Assembly: GCA_025449905.1 (NCBI GenBank)
Contig: JANWIN010000012.1
Span: 1 to 45,317, forward strand
From: Candidatus Saccharimonadales bacterium
GTDB lineage: Bacteria; Patescibacteriota; Saccharimonadia; Saccharimonadales; JANWIN01
Direction of reading: 5' to 3'
Length of the DNA stretch: 45,317 nucleotides
Of this stretch, positions 44,992 to 45,317 are shown in pieces. Under the pieces are notes generated by a model. The model ran no database searches. It was not told the DNA's origin and worked only from the letters and a program-made list of their open reading frames with translations. Position 1 is the first letter of the stretch; each line of letters starts with the position of its first letter. The position numbers and the translations under genes are program-made.

Positions 44992-45317
44992 ATGGAAGAA
45001 CAAATTTATCAACCTACACCGCAAACTCCTCCAGAGCCACAGTCCAATAATGATGGGCAGGCGCCATTGACAAATCCTCCTCAGCCGCCAGCTGGCTCCG
45101 AGCAACTATTTGATCAATCGGTGCCACCTCAGCCTTATCAACCTCCGGATATTGACGCCCAACCACCAGTTGAGCCTGTACACCAACCGGAACAACCTCA
45201 AACACCGTCAAAAAAATCTAAGAAAATGCTTTTTATAATTCTAATGGCGCTAGGTGTAATTATCTTAGTAGCCATTCTCGCAATGCTAACTAAAAAAGAT
45301 AGTCCACCGGCTACGAC
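44992..45317 (+). CDS. Proline-rich membrane protein, 3' truncated by window edge
   Basis: Open frame to the end, absent from the ORF track: MEEQIYQPTPQTPPEPQ...QTPSKKSKKMLFIILMALGVIIVLVAILAMLTKKDSPPAT; Pro/Gln-rich N-terminus then one TM. Confidence 0.75.
   Translation, partial: MEEQIYQPTPQTPPEPQSNNDGQAPLTNPPQPPAGSEQLFDQSVPPQPYQPPDIDAQPPVEPVHQPEQPQTPSKKSKKMLFIILMALGVIILVAILAMLTKKDSPPAT

Noticed and set aside
1-45317. CRISPR arrays, rRNA, transposons, integrases or tRNA genes
   Set aside because: No direct-repeat/spacer pattern, transposase/integrase ORF or rRNA-like sequence was noticed, and I did not recognise any tRNA cloverleaf; tRNAscan-SE would be needed to exclude tRNAs rigorously.

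Overview
The window is a gene-dense chromosomal segment that looks like a small-genome Patescibacteria/CPR organism, probably Saccharibacteria-like; this is inferred from gene content, compaction and protein style, with no database search. Positions 1-26.6 kb are a cell-surface polysaccharide locus: FkbM-like methyltransferase, several GT4/GT2 glycosyltransferases, a Wzx-type flippase, a UDP-sugar dehydrogenase, complete rmlBCDA, a polyprenyl glycosylphosphotransferase, an O-antigen ligase/polymerase and GtrA. Secreted and surface proteins are interspersed, including a hydrolase-like domain joined to five FG-GAP/VCBS-like repeats. Positions 27-45 kb hold housekeeping and accessory genes: a LexA-like N-terminal protein, uppP, nadD, a Kef-type antiporter, a DsbA-like protein, a CBS/CorC-like protein, recG, an archaeal-type aspS, an orphan pyrB, a DrrAB-like ABC transporter and secreted proteins. 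The most interesting signals are: (1) a compact cobalamin-II-like riboswitch with a terminator/antiterminator and Shine-Dalgarno occlusion, placed directly before a TTG-initiated 477-aa protein of no recognised family with a C-terminal Cys-rich ribbon, followed by nadD; (2) a leader-peptide/attenuator region upstream of three tiny unknown ORFs; (3) a recurrent leaderless-promoter architecture with the -10 box 6-7 nt from the start codon; (4) a perfect 44-nt palindrome between the CBS protein gene and recG; (5) a very basic 30-aa (or 16-aa) mini-ORF with its own promoter. No rRNA, CRISPR array or transposase was seen, and I did not recognise any tRNA.
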